A DNA stretch of 64,000 bases from positions 62,001-126,000 of the forward strand of contig NZ_CP012543.1 in the NCBI RefSeq assembly GCF_004803795.1, in the 5' to 3' direction. The position numbers and the translations under genes are program-made. Positions within the stretch are counted from its first letter, which is position 1. Each line of letters starts with the position of its first letter. The DNA comes from Campylobacter rectus (lineage in GTDB: Bacteria > Campylobacterota > Campylobacteria > Campylobacterales > Campylobacteraceae). The notes beneath the pieces are model-generated. The model saw only the letters and a list, made by a program, of their open reading frames with translations, had not been told where the DNA came from and did no database searches. Shown piece after piece: positions 34,601 through 44,320 of this stretch.

Positions 34601-36159
34601 AGTACGCAGCTTTCTCGCGTCTTTTGGACGAGGTTTTCGGGGTTGCGCGGTCAAATTCGAGCGACCGGATCGCCTCTTGCGGTTTGGATTTGCGCGATTT
34701 TGCTTCTTGGGCCAAATTTAGCGCTTTTTTTCAGAATTTTCGCGAACGGCGAACGGCAAAGGCGTTAAAAATCGGGGCTAAATTTGACGCGCATAGACAG
34801 AGCTTGTTCGCTAAGGCCGCAAAATTTGCAAATTTAAAAAATTTGTCCGTTTTGCTTTTTGTGCCAAATTTTACTCATTTTCGAGCTTTTAGCCGTCGAT
34901 TCGGAGCAGAGCGAGCAAAGTATAAGGGCGGCTTTTTTGCGAATTTTATAACGCCAAATTTGCCCATACGAGCAAGCTTTTATAGGGTCGGCAGCGCAAA
35001 CGAAGCGGTAAATTTCGGCTCAAATTCACGCGCTCTATCGCAAAAAACTCAATCCTTTGCAAATTTAATCTCGAATTTTGTTTTATCGGCTTTTATGATC
35101 TGCGTTTTCGCCGCTTCGCTCAGAGCCGAGCCGCGCCCGACGCAAGACGATTTTAACGCATGCTTCGAGAAAAATTTGCCCGCTATGATAAACGTCGCGG
35201 GTAACGACGGCATCGCGATCACGCCAAATCTAATCGCCGTCCCTAAAGGCGAAACGCCGGTCAAAAATTACGTTAAATTCGACCCGTATCTGAAGCTTTA
35301 TCTAGTCGCTTCGGACGCGAAACTGGAATTTATCAAAATGGCCGACGACAACGCGACAAAAAAAAGCGACTGGGTCAGCGTCACGCGCGAGCTAAACGCG
35401 ACTGCTTACGGCCACGTGAAGGCGCAAGCTCGGGCGCTGGGCGAGCTTGATACGCTCACGTTCGACGCGGGCGGCAAAGGCGCAGTGCTGAGCCCTTGCT
35501 GCAGGCTACGCGGTATCGCCGTGGGCGGGGATAAATTTATCCCGAGTCGCTATTTAAAGCACTTTGCGGCGTATAAGGACGTGTATTACGGCGACGTTGG
35601 CGCGGTCTTTGAGGAGCGAGACGGCAAATTTTATACTAAGAGCGTCGATCCGCTAGGACGCGGCGCGGCGCTGATGACGGGCGATGAGGTTTTGAGCATA
35701 AACGGCGAGAAAATGGAGAGCTTGCGCGAGCTAAACGAGAGGATTTTGTTTGCTAAAAAGGGCGAGAAACTTAAATTTGAGGTTAGGCGCGGCGACGAGA
35801 TTTTGAAATTTAACCTCGCGGTCTCGCAAGACGCACCAAAAAAAGAGGAAAAAGCGCCGATGAAAATGGATAAAAACGCCGTTAAGAGCGCAAAAATGCA
35901 GTCCGCCACGCAAAATGTCGATGCCGCAAAAGCGCAAAAGCTCTACGGGCTAACTTTCGACGAGAAACTAACCGTAAAAAGCGTGGATGCGGATTCTAGC
36001 GCGGCGAAATTCGGCATCAGGGTCGGCGACAAGCTGATGCAAGTGGGCCAAAAAACCGTTTCAAGTCGTAAAGAAGCTCTCGAACTGCTCGTTAAAAACG
36101 GCGCTCAGACGCTACTTTTCAGACGAAACGGCTTTGACTTTTTTTACAATGCGCGTTAG
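34597..36159 (+). CDS. PDZ-domain periplasmic protein with long N-terminal extension
   Basis: 520 residues. The start overlaps ybaB (ATGA), which supports translation from 34597. Residues 1 to about 160 are Phe/Lys/Asn/Arg-rich low-complexity sequence; only then does a membrane/signal segment appear (NFVLSAFMICVFAASLRAEP, about 164-183). The mature part has two PDZ-like regions, VDPLGRGAALMTGDEVLSINGEKM and VKSVDADSSAAKFGIRVGDKLMQV, and no protease domain. The orthologue position is that of the C. jejuni PDZ protein between ybaB and ispA. The extension is odd and may be cytoplasmic. Confidence 0.82.
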   Translation: MKYAAFSRLLDEVFGVARSNSSDRIASCGLDLRDFASWAKFSAFFQNFRERRTAKALKIGAKFDAHRQSLFAKAAKFANLKNLSVLLFVPNFTHFRAFSRRFGAERAKYKGGFFANFITPNLPIRASFYRVGSANEAVNFGSNSRALSQKTQSFANLISNFVLSAFMICVFAASLRAEPRPTQDDFNACFEKNLPAMINVAGNDGIAITPNLIAVPKGETPVKNYVKFDPYLKLYLVASDAKLEFIKMADDNATKKSDWVSVTRELNATAYGHVKAQARALGELDTLTFDAGGKGAVLSPCCRLRGIAVGGDKFIPSRYLKHFAAYKDVYYGDVGAVFEERDGKFYTKSVDPLGRGAALMTGDEVLSINGEKMESLRELNERILFAKKGEKLKFEVRRGDEILKFNLAVSQDAPKKEEKAPMKMDKNAVKSAKMQSATQNVDAAKAQKLYGLTFDEKLTVKSVDADSSAAKFGIRVGDKLMQVGQKTVSSRKEALELLVKNGAQTLLFRRNGFDFFYNAR

Positions 36160-36402
36160 GCTTCGGGCCGGCTAAATTCGACCCGCCTTTTGACGGCATA
36201 AATTAAACGCTTGCGCGTCAAATTTGACTTGCCTTTTTACGGTATACGGATTTTGTTTCGCGGAGGGCGCTAAAATTCGTCGTTTGCGTGTGGATTTGAC
36301 GTCGCTAACCCGTGCGAATTTGGTGCGAAACCGGGTTGCTTATCCGCTCAAACCGGCTCGCCAGCGACGCAAAATCGGACGCAAAAATAAAACGGAGAAT
36401 AG

Positions 36403-38382
36403 ATGCAAAATAATAAAAATTTAGCAAATGAAATAAGCGAATTTAGAGCAAAGAAATCTAGGAACGGACAAATTTTTCTAAAAAACGATGATGGAGCGTC
36501 AAATTTGAGCGGGTCGCAAACCCTGCCGAAAAGTCAAAATTTAGCGTATTTAAATCAAGCTCAGATTCCCGCGCCGAGTTTAGACGAAAATAAAGTCGAA
36601 ATTTTACCGCAAACGCCTAAAAAATCGACGACTAATTTTGCGGACAGCGGCATACGGTCGGTGAGATTTGTCCGGATGCAAACTTTAAATTTAGCCCAAA
36701 GACAAGCAGCGAATTCTCCGCAAAATTTAAAGCGCGGAATCGTTTTAAATTTGCTACATAAAAATTCGCAAAACAAGTCCGATTTTACGTTTGCTGCGTT
36801 GCAATGCGGTTTTAAAAAATTAACTCCAAAAATTTTTGCCGAACAAACGCGGTTTTCTCCGCAGAAAAAGACGCCGCAAACCGCGACGCCGTCACGAAAA
36901 CCGCAAGCCCCGATAAATTGCGTTAAAAACCAAAATTTATCGCGCGATTTAGTCGTAAATTTATCGCAAAATAAGCCGTATTTTTCACTCGGCTCGTCGC
37001 AAATTCGCATAAAAAAACGAGCTTTTAGTTTTATCGCCGCGCAAGCGAAAATTTTTCCGCAAAAAAAGTCCGATTTCGTATGCGGTTTGCCGCAGGCAGA
37101 AGTTGGGCGGGCTAAAGCCTACAAGCAAACTCGATTTTTCGCACGGATTTTGCCGCGAGCCATGGATGCGTTCCAAAAGTCGCAAGCCCCGATAATCCGC
37201 TCTAAAATTCAAATTTTACCGTGCGGCGTCGCATTAAATTTATCGCAAAACGAGTCTAATCTCACGCGCAATTTGCCGCAAAATAACTTTAAGGGGCGGA
37301 TTGTGGCGGACGGGCAATCCCGGATCACGCAAAATTTCCGCACGGATGCGACTCAAAATCGGTTCCGAATTTTAAACGAAACCAGGTCGAAAAACGGTCC
37401 CGAAAATCCGACTCAAGGCCCGAAAAACCGAGCAAATTCGATCTCGCTCAACGCGGCAAAAGGCTCGTGTTTTACCTCGGGCACAAATTTACAGCCCGGC
37501 ATAAATCAAACTGCTCCGAGCGCCGCCGACCAGGACGCACTTTTGGCCGAGTTTAAGGCGTTTTTGGGCGCGCACTTGCCAAGCAACCCTAGCTTTCATC
37601 CGTGCTTTGACGAGGCGCTTTCATACACGCTAAAATCGGGCGGCAAGCACTTTCGCGCGATGCTGGTCGCAGGCGTCGTAGCGGCGGTGCGTCCCGAGCG
37701 CAAAGAGGCGGCGTTTCACGTCGCGCTGGCATTTGAGACGATGCACAGCTACTCGCTCATCCACGACGATCTGCCCGCGATGGACGACTCGGATCTGCGC
37801 CGCGGACAGCCTAGTTTGCACGTCAAATTTGACGAAGTAACGGCGATTTTAGCGGGCGACGCGCTAAACACTCATGCCTTTTATCAGATAGCAAGAGCCC
37901 CGCTGGACGCGGATGCGCGCATAAAATGCGTCGAAATTCTAAGCCGAAACGCCGGTATCTACGGCATGGCGCTAGGGCAGGCGGTGGATTGCTATTTCGA
38001 AAATCAAAAGCTAGGACTCGAGGAGCTAAAATTTCTGCACATCCACAAGACCGCGCGCCTCATCGCAGCAAGCTTGCAAGCAGGCTGCGTCGTGGCGGGG
38101 CTAGACGAGACGGAGGCTGCGCGCATTTACGACATCGGGCTTGATCTGGGGCTAGCGTTTCAGATCGCAGACGACATCATCGACGCGACGCAAAGCGCCG
38201 AAACGGCTGGCAAACCGACGCATAACGACGGCGCGAAAAACTCCTTCACCAACCTTCTTGGCGTGGAGGGCGCGGTGCAGGCTAAAAACGAGCTCATCGC
38301 AAAGATAGAGCGCGAGCTAGGCACCGTGCATGCGGGTATCCGGGCTATCGTGATGGGTCTTATTGACAAGCATTTGCGGTAA
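36403..38382 (+). CDS. ispA: Polyprenyl (farnesyl) diphosphate synthase with repeat-built N-terminal extension
   Basis: The frame is open for 659 residues from ATG 36403 (CGGAG upstream), but the enzyme itself begins near residue 381. The core has KSGGKHFRAML, the first Asp-rich motif DDLPAMDD, FQIADDIIDA as second Asp-rich motif and GKPTHNDGAKNSF. A TTG at 37543 with AGGA seven bases upstream would give a normal 279-residue IspA. Residues 1-380 are low-complexity and contain a degenerate repeat (QNLKRGIVLNL at 107, QNLSRDLVVNL at 177, QILPCGVALNL at 270). Makes C15/C20 prenyl diphosphates. Confidence 0.88.
   Translation: MQNNKNLANEISEFRAKKSRNGQIFLKNDDGASNLSGSQTLPKSQNLAYLNQAQIPAPSLDENKVEILPQTPKKSTTNFADSGIRSVRFVRMQTLNLAQRQAANSPQNLKRGIVLNLLHKNSQNKSDFTFAALQCGFKKLTPKIFAEQTRFSPQKKTPQTATPSRKPQAPINCVKNQNLSRDLVVNLSQNKPYFSLGSSQIRIKKRAFSFIAAQAKIFPQKKSDFVCGLPQAEVGRAKAYKQTRFFARILPRAMDAFQKSQAPIIRSKIQILPCGVALNLSQNESNLTRNLPQNNFKGRIVADGQSRITQNFRTDATQNRFRILNETRSKNGPENPTQGPKNRANSISLNAAKGSCFTSGTNLQPGINQTAPSAADQDALLAEFKAFLGAHLPSNPSFHPCFDEALSYTLKSGGKHFRAMLVAGVVAAVRPERKEAAFHVALAFETMHSYSLIHDDLPAMDDSDLRRGQPSLHVKFDEVTAILAGDALNTHAFYQIARAPLDADARIKCVEILSRNAGIYGMALGQAVDCYFENQKLGLEELKFLHIHKTARLIAASLQAGCVVAGLDETEAARIYDIGLDLGLAFQIADDIIDATQSAETAGKPTHNDGAKNSFTNLLGVEGAVQAKNELIAKIERELGTVHAGIRAIVMGLIDKHLR
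36708..37280 (+). repeat. Degenerate repeats in the ispA 5' extension
   Basis: Three related segments, codons 107-127, 177-194 and 270-287 (DNA near 36721, 36931 and 37204), share CAAAATTTA...CGC..GTCGTAAATTTATCGCAAAA. A second shared block, KPQAPINCVKNQ (about 166) and KSQAPIIRSKIQ (about 259), precedes copies two and three. Spacing is 70 and 93 codons, so the unit has diverged in length but stayed open. Confidence 0.6.
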
Positions 38383-38909
38383 ATTCGGGCTAAATTTGAT
38401 TAAATTTGCCTCTTGGATGATAGAATTTGAAAGGCAAATTTAGTGCAAATTTATCGGTTTTTAAACTGCTTGTCGATAAATTTGCTTGTCATCTCGTGCT
38501 ACTTTTTAACTATTAATCTTTGTGGTTCGTTGTTAAATTTGTAGCCGTTTCTTTACCACTCGTATCGTAAATTTAGCTTTTTTTGCTCGCCGGGTTTGGT
38601 TTTTTGACCGATATATGCGCTGTTGCTTCCGCATCGCCATCAAATCCGTCACCGTTTTTGGTGCGCATTTATTTTGCGCGCTAAACCTGCAAACATTTGT
38701 CATAAACGCTTAAATTTAGACTAGACTTCGCATCTCGAATTAAAGATAAATTTAAAAATCTCTGCACCGAAACTCACGATCGTTTCGTATAAATTTAACT
38801 CAAAAATTTAATCCGGACATAATCTAGCCGAAATATTCGTCGTAAGCGCCGAAAATATGCTCCATAAAGCCTGAAAAGTAGGCCAAAGGCAGGGCAAATT
38901 TACTCCAAA
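38383..38909. other. Gap after ispA
   Basis: About 530 bases of AAATTT-rich DNA with stops in all frames. No gene, hairpin with T-run or promoter stands out. Confidence 0.5.
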
Positions 38910-39636
38910 AGGACGCAAAGGCAAGCGGATCCGCAAGAAAAGATTAAGGAGTTGCAGCGCAAGATCGCCTATTTTTAGACGGGCGGAGTAAGCCGCGAGG
39001 TGCGATCGACGAGTGCCGGATCGGCCGCGTGCTCGCCTATGTGGCGGACGAGGAGCTGCCGGCGGACAAAAACGGCGCGCCTGTTTCCTCTAGCTCAGTT
39101 TTATCTGCCGGCGCCGCCTTATGTGCCGCAGGTCTTGGACGTCGTCAAGCTGCTTGCGGTCTTTATCTCGCAGGATCTCATCGGCAAATTTGATGAGGAG
39201 ACGGACGGACTCTTTATTTCGCGCCTTGCACTCGCAGCCGCTTAGTCGCCGCGAGTCGGCGATGCAGACGGACGATCAGCAAGTATAAAAACGAGGAGCT
39301 CGTCATAAAGGAGCTTGCAAATCCGCGCTCGCGGATAAAGCCATTTCCTTTGCAACCCAAATTTGTCGCGGACGACGTTGCGAGCCGGGGCGACGGTGAG
39401 CCGGATGCGGCGTCATAGATGAAATTTTACGTCTTGAGGAGACGGCGGGGCTTGAATATTACGACGACATCGCCTTGGAGTTTTATGGCCGCACGAAACT
39501 AGGCGGTTACCCCTTCTTTTGCCAGCCCGGAGCGAGCTTCGGCGATGGTTTTGGGTTTGTTTTTCAGATTTCTTTAGACAAAAAGACGGACTTTAACGTC
39601 GTTGGTGGCAGCTTGATGTTTGCTAAAAACCTATAA
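38910..39636 (+). pseudogene. YwqG-like (DUF1963) gene with several frameshifts
   Basis: Pieces in different frames assemble in order into a DUF1963-like protein: QADPQEKIKELQRKIAYF, LDGRSKPRGAIDECRIGRVL, APLFPLAQFYLPAPPYVPQV, VVKLLAVFISQDLIGKFDEE, YKNEELVIKELANPRSRIKP, LEYYDDIALEFYGRTKLGGY, PFFCQPGASFGDGFGFVFQI, ending at TAA 39634-39636. The LFPLAQ and KLGGYPFFCQ segments are the family hallmarks. At least three shifts and one stop. Confidence 0.65.
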
Positions 39637-40184
39637 AGCGGCGCGTGGAGTTTGTATTAAATTCGATTAGGCGCGCGAAGGCAAATTTATGCTCGTTTGC
39701 AAAATTTCGCCGTTTTAAATAGACGCCAGAGCCTAGCAAATTTGCGATGAAATTTTATCGGCGCGAGGCTTGAGCCCGCTCGGCGCGGATTAAATTTAAA
39801 CGGCGTCCGATCTGGATTAAATTTAAACCGCCGAGAAACGAGCCGTATGCAATGAGCTTAACTCGCTAGACGCAGTAAATCTCTTATACCGTCGCCAGAC
39901 TACGCTGCATCGCCGCTAAAGCGCGTTACGAACGGCCCCGCTATCAAATCTCGTGCGCTTCATCGCCTGCTCGATCGTAGCAAATCAAGCCGCAAATTTT
40001 ATCCATCGCTTCGTTTAAATCGGTTATGCCCGCATCCGGCTAAACTAGTCTCCGATGCCGTCACCCTAAAGCGCCGCTAATCTCGCCTTATTCATCAAAG
40101 ATCGGCCCTTTAAAACCGCAAAAACTGCAAAATTCGGCGTCCTTTTTATGCTATAATCATTTAAATTTATCAAAAGGAGAGATA
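39637..40184. other. Gap before the secreted paralogue pair
   Basis: About 550 bases with no gene. TATAAT at 40152-40157 and AAGGAGA before 40185 are the promoter and RBS of the next gene. Confidence 0.6.
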
Positions 40185-41432
40185 ATGAAAAAGATAGCCT
40201 TATCGCTTGCGCTTTTGTGCGCGGCGGCGTTTGCCAAAGAGTATAACTACATGCTGGCTAGCACCGCGCAAAAGACCTTTGAGGAGCCGGCCTCCAGCTA
40301 CGAAACGAAGCAAAGCTACGACGCCAAGACTCGCCGCTTAGAGCTAGTGAGCAGCTCCGAGCTCGCAGACGGACTAAAGGGCAAACACAAAGAGGTGAGC
40401 TACTATAACAAAGCCGGCGAGATGACGAAATTTGAGGCCTTCAGCTATGATTTTGCCGCAAAAAAATGGCTAAAAACGACCGAATACAAAGCCGATTATA
40501 AAAACGGCGTTCTTGTACAAGAGTCGAGTTCATTTGTCCGAGGCCTGCCGCAAAACGCTAGCAAAACCGTGACAAAGCGCCTAAAAAACGCTAGCGAGGA
40601 CGTGAGATACGAGCTGGTAAAAGGCAAATGGAAAAAAGCCACGCTAACTAAAACCGTCGAGGACGCGCACGGCAACAACGAGCTGATCGTCTTTAGCGTC
40701 TGGGACGGCAAAAGGTGGCAGCCTAAATCAAAAACGCAGCTACTCTACGGCGCGGACGGACAGACGCGCGGCTACGAGAGTTGGGATTACGCAAAAGGCG
40801 CATGGCAAAACCGCGAAAGAGGGCTGGTAGCGGGCGACGTGAAGGGCAAATACGAGCAGGTAAGAAGCGTATTTGAAAACGGCGCGTGGCGCTACGCCGA
40901 GATGTCAAAGCACGACTACGACGCCTCTAGCGGCAAGGACGTGACGATAAATCTCATCTGGAACGCCGAGCAAAACGCATGGGAGAACAACTACAAAGAC
41001 GTTATGGTCGTAGATGGCGCGGACTTCGAGACGGCGGCATTTTTGTGGGATAAAGAGCGCAAAGAGTGGGCACAGGAATACGCCAGCCGCAATATCTACG
41101 ACAAAAACGCCCGTCTGCTAATGCAGCGATACGACACGAGAGACGGTAGCGAGAAGTTCGTCTATAGCTATGACGTGCGCGGCGATAACGTCAGCGTCGA
41201 CGTCTATGAACTAGCCGGCGACGAAAACGGTAAAAGATGGGTGCATAAAGGGCGCTCGGAGGCGACTTTCGATCCGAAAATCCTAGCTGACGACGTCGGT
41301 CACGGCGGCTCGCTGATGTCTTTTGATATGCCTAGCGAATACGCGGTAACCGGCTACAAGAGATTTGTCGCCGCGGACGGTAAATTTAAGCTAGCAGAAG
41401 AGCAAACGTGGGAGTATAAAAAGATGAGGTAA
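40185..41432 (+). CDS. Secreted Trp/Tyr-rich repeat protein A
   Basis: 415 residues with signal peptide MKKIALSLALLCAAAFA. The mature protein consists of degenerate repeats of about 40-50 residues in which a W (KKWLKTTEY, GKWKKATLT, KRWQPKSKT, GAWQNRERG, GAWRYAEMS, NAWENNYKD, KEWAQEYAS) is followed by Y..DAKGR-like turns (YDAKTRRLE, YDKNARLLM). This is the rhythm of YD/DUF3836-like beta repeats. Function unknown; probably periplasmic or outer-surface. A second paralogue follows. Confidence 0.82.
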   Translation: MKKIALSLALLCAAAFAKEYNYMLASTAQKTFEEPASSYETKQSYDAKTRRLELVSSSELADGLKGKHKEVSYYNKAGEMTKFEAFSYDFAAKKWLKTTEYKADYKNGVLVQESSSFVRGLPQNASKTVTKRLKNASEDVRYELVKGKWKKATLTKTVEDAHGNNELIVFSVWDGKRWQPKSKTQLLYGADGQTRGYESWDYAKGAWQNRERGLVAGDVKGKYEQVRSVFENGAWRYAEMSKHDYDASSGKDVTINLIWNAEQNAWENNYKDVMVVDGADFETAAFLWDKERKEWAQEYASRNIYDKNARLLMQRYDTRDGSEKFVYSYDVRGDNVSVDVYELAGDENGKRWVHKGRSEATFDPKILADDVGHGGSLMSFDMPSEYAVTGYKRFVAADGKFKLAEEQTWEYKKMR

Positions 41433-41805
41433 ATTTGACAGATTTTTGTGTGCTTGGGGGGTGTCAAATTCGGCTTGATGCGTAGCCGAATTTGACGGAT
41501 AAATTTGCGTGGCGGACTTTGTTCTTTGGTAAATTTTGCGAGATTTGGTTTAACGCACGACGTTTTTAACGATTTATAATGTAAATCTGACCTATTTTTC
41601 GGCTCTGATTTAAATTTAGAGGGATTTGTTTTGCTTTGCTGCGGCCGATTTTAAGCGGTTAGTATTAAAATTCGGCTCATTTTCGCGTGAAATTAGGGTT
41701 TGTAAATTTGAAGATTTTATTTAGCTTGACTACACCGAATTTAACGTCCTTTGGCGGTCAAATTTGTAAATCGCGGTGCACGGTTAAATTTAAAAAGGAG
41801 CGGCT
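41433..41805. other. Gap between the paralogues
   Basis: 373 bases, dense in CAAATTTGAC/TAAATTTAG words, no gene seen. AAAAAGGAG precedes the next ATG. Confidence 0.6.
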
Positions 41806-43194
41806 ATGAGAGGTATTTTTAGAATTTCGCTCGATGGTGCGGCCGGCTTTACGGCGGTAAATTTAAAGCTGCGGGCTATTATTTCGGCAGGTGCCTTTCG
41901 ATCGCGGACGGCAATTTTGACGGGCTCTATTTTGGCGGCGACATTAGCGCTCGCGATGCCTGCAGGCGCGACCGAGACGGGCGAGGCGCCGGATAAAATT
42001 TGCCTAAAAAAGACGAGCTACAAAACGCAGGGCGACGCCGTGCCGCGCTACGAATACGAATCAAGTCAAATTTACGATGCGAAGGCGCGCCTGCTAGAAA
42101 AAATCTACGACGAAATCAGCGATGACGATAGGCGCAGAACGAAAAGCGCGGTCAAATTTGACGAAAGAGGCGAACGAGAAATCGGCAGCACCGAGTACGA
42201 GTGGGACTTTAGCGCCGGCAAATGGCGAAAAGTAGGGCTCTCAAGGACCGAGAGGACAAAGGACGGTGCGTTTGTCTATGTCAGTGTCTACGGTCAAAAC
42301 GGCAAACTAAACCAAGGTCAAAAAACCGTCGAAAAGCGAGCGGGCGCGACGGAAATCTCTCAAAATTTCACCCTAAAAAACGGCAAATGGACGCCGACGT
42401 ATCTAACCAAAAGACTTTATGACGAGAGCTACAAAACAGCGCTCATAGCGACCTTTGAGTGGAGCGCCAAAGCCAAAAAATGGACTCCGTACGAAAAATC
42501 GATATATCACTATAGCGGCGACGTTTATGCTAGCTCCGAAGGATATAAGTGGCGCGGCAAATGGGTGCCGCAGACAAAGCGAGCGGCCTTTACGGCTGCG
42601 GACGGAGCGCGCACCGAGATAAGCTTTACGTGGAGCGAAGGCGCGTGGCAGCCAGGGGAGAGGGCGGTGCAAAAAACCCAGCCCGAATTTAGGCGCTTTA
42701 CCGATCTTAGATGCCGCTGGAACGCTGCAAATAGCGAGTGGAGGGGCTGCTACAAAAACGTGCGAGAGGAGACCGAGCAAGGGCGGCTAAAATATGCCGT
42801 ATCGTCGCTTTGGCGCGAGGAGTCGCAGCGCTGGGAGGTCGTGTTTGAAAACGAGCTTAGCTACGACGCGCGCGGCAAGGTGATAAAAAATCGCGAGACG
42901 TCCGAAGACGAGCGGCGCGAGTATATTTACGCCTACGACGAGGCGGGCAACAACATTTCCGTCGCACTGCGCGCGCCTGATGAGAGCGGCAAATGGCACG
43001 AAACGCAAAAGACGATAAACGTCTTTGAGCGGGATATCTCGGCGCACGACGTCCTGGATCGCGGCTTCATCGGCGACTACGTAGCCGCGGGCGAAAACGC
43101 GATCAAAAGCAGCAAGCAGTATTTTCTAAAGGACGGCGAATCTAAGCTAAACGAAACTCGCGAGTGGGTTTACGGAAAGTGCGAGCTGCAATAA
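41806..43194 (+). CDS. Secreted Trp/Tyr-rich repeat protein B, paralogue of A
   Basis: 462 residues. RBS AAAAAGGAG is ideally placed for ATG 41806, yet the signal peptide core (AILTGSILAATLALAMPAGA) only begins near residue 38, so the n-region is unusually long. The mature part repeats the W...Y pattern of protein A (GKWRKVGLS, GKWTPTYLT, KKWTPYEKS, GKWVPQTKR, GAWQPGERA, RWEVVFENE) and the same ending (YIYAYDEAGNNISV, then VYGKCELQ). Divergent from A but clearly derived by duplication. Confidence 0.8.
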   Translation: MRGIFRISLDGAAGFTAVNLKLRAIISAGAFRSRTAILTGSILAATLALAMPAGATETGEAPDKICLKKTSYKTQGDAVPRYEYESSQIYDAKARLLEKIYDEISDDDRRRTKSAVKFDERGEREIGSTEYEWDFSAGKWRKVGLSRTERTKDGAFVYVSVYGQNGKLNQGQKTVEKRAGATEISQNFTLKNGKWTPTYLTKRLYDESYKTALIATFEWSAKAKKWTPYEKSIYHYSGDVYASSEGYKWRGKWVPQTKRAAFTAADGARTEISFTWSEGAWQPGERAVQKTQPEFRRFTDLRCRWNAANSEWRGCYKNVREETEQGRLKYAVSSLWREESQRWEVVFENELSYDARGKVIKNRETSEDERREYIYAYDEAGNNISVALRAPDESGKWHETQKTINVFERDISAHDVLDRGFIGDYVAAGENAIKSSKQYFLKDGESKLNETREWVYGKCELQ

Positions 43195-43197
43195 AAT

Positions 43198-43767
43198 TTG
43201 AAAAGCCTCATGAACGAGCCTTATATCGTTAAAATTTCAGATAGCGACGCGATGATGTTCGGCTGCGAAGCGGACGAGCGGGTGCGCGAATTTGCCGCTA
43301 AATTTGACGGCTGGGAGTACGAAAGCGAGTTTGAGCGGACCGGCTATCTGCTCGGCACGGACGTTTTTATCGAGGTTGCGAGCGAGGAGAGCTTAAATGA
43401 AGGCGCCTTACGCGCTCAAATTCCAAACGAAAAGGCTTTGGGCGCTGATGGCGGCACGACGTTTTTGAGCCTGCGCGAGTGGGACAGCAAGGAACACTGG
43501 CGGGTTAGCGCGAGCGGTGAAATTTTACGCGCCATCAGCGAGGATGAGGACGGCGGCGCGGCGTATCTGCTCCTTAGCCCGCGACATATCGCCGCAGAGG
43601 AGCTGCGAGGCGCCTTTGCGGACAAGCCGCCGCAGGAATTTGCGAGCATTATCGAAAGCCTTGAAGCCAAATACGACTGCAAGGACCGAATACTCTGCTA
43701 CATTGTTTGCTATTTTACGCCGAGGGGCAAAGAGGGGATGCGGGCGGACTTCGGCGTGCAAATTTAA
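43198..43767 (+). CDS. Hypothetical protein, 189 aa
   Basis: Begins at TTG 43198 or ATG 43210 (no strong RBS for either), three bases after the paralogue B stop, so probably translated with it. Acidic, soluble (MNEPYIVKISDSDAMMFGCE...), no recognised domain. Could be a cytoplasmic partner or unrelated cargo of the same insertion between ispA and tkt. Confidence 0.65.
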   Translation: MKSLMNEPYIVKISDSDAMMFGCEADERVREFAAKFDGWEYESEFERTGYLLGTDVFIEVASEESLNEGALRAQIPNEKALGADGGTTFLSLREWDSKEHWRVSASGEILRAISEDEDGGAAYLLLSPRHIAAEELRGAFADKPPQEFASIIESLEAKYDCKDRILCYIVCYFTPRGKEGMRADFGVQI

Positions 43768-44320
43768 AGCGCGGCGGATTAAATTTAAAATTTGTCTGCG
43801 CAGCGCGCTTGCGCCGAACAACGAGAGTTTGATCTTGCGTGCAAAACCTGCGCCGCATGAGTGCAAACAAAACTTAAGCGATAAAATTTAAACAGCCGCG
43901 ACGAGCGAAAACAGAGGCCGAAATGATAAAATTTCAAGGCGAAGGCATAGAAGAACCGGAGGTTTGGCGCTACGCCTCAAAGCACCAATATAGCTCTTGG
44001 CGTTTGTTTAATAAAAAATTTTATAAAATTTGACGAAATGGACACGACGGGCCGTTTTTGGATGCAAAGAGAGCTTAAGCGGTCTTTGGAAACGAAATTT
44101 GACAGAATTTACGGAAAATGCGAAGTAGAATTAAACGCGGGAGGCAAAAATGGCAAGAACGGATGGCTTGGAGAGTTTCGGGCGGGATTACGTAAGGCGG
44201 GTCAGGAACGGGTCGTTGTCGCGGCCGGATGCGGTGGCGAGCGATAAAGAGCGCGCCTTAAAACTTATGGTTTGCTAGTCAATTAATAAGTGTTTAAAAA
44301 ACTAAAATTTAGGAGAAAAC
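43768..44320. other. Gap with gene fragments and a small ORF
   Basis: 550 bases. A 36-codon frame at 43923-44033 (MIKFQGEGIEEPEVWRYASK) looks like a gene start that ends early. The frame 44038-44247 is not convincing. The small ORF at 44150-44278 is listed separately. Confidence 0.45.
44150..44278 (+). CDS. Possible small ORF, 42 aa
   Basis: MARTDGLESFGRDYVRRVRN onward to LKLMVC, with GGGAGG six bases before the ATG, a near-consensus RBS. No family recognised and the surroundings are decayed, so it may be a remnant. Confidence 0.3.
   Translation: MARTDGLESFGRDYVRRVRNGSLSRPDAVASDKERALKLMVC

Noticed and set aside
39000-39245. 81-codon frame as an independent gene
   Set aside because: It is one frame-shifted segment of the DUF1963-like pseudogene.
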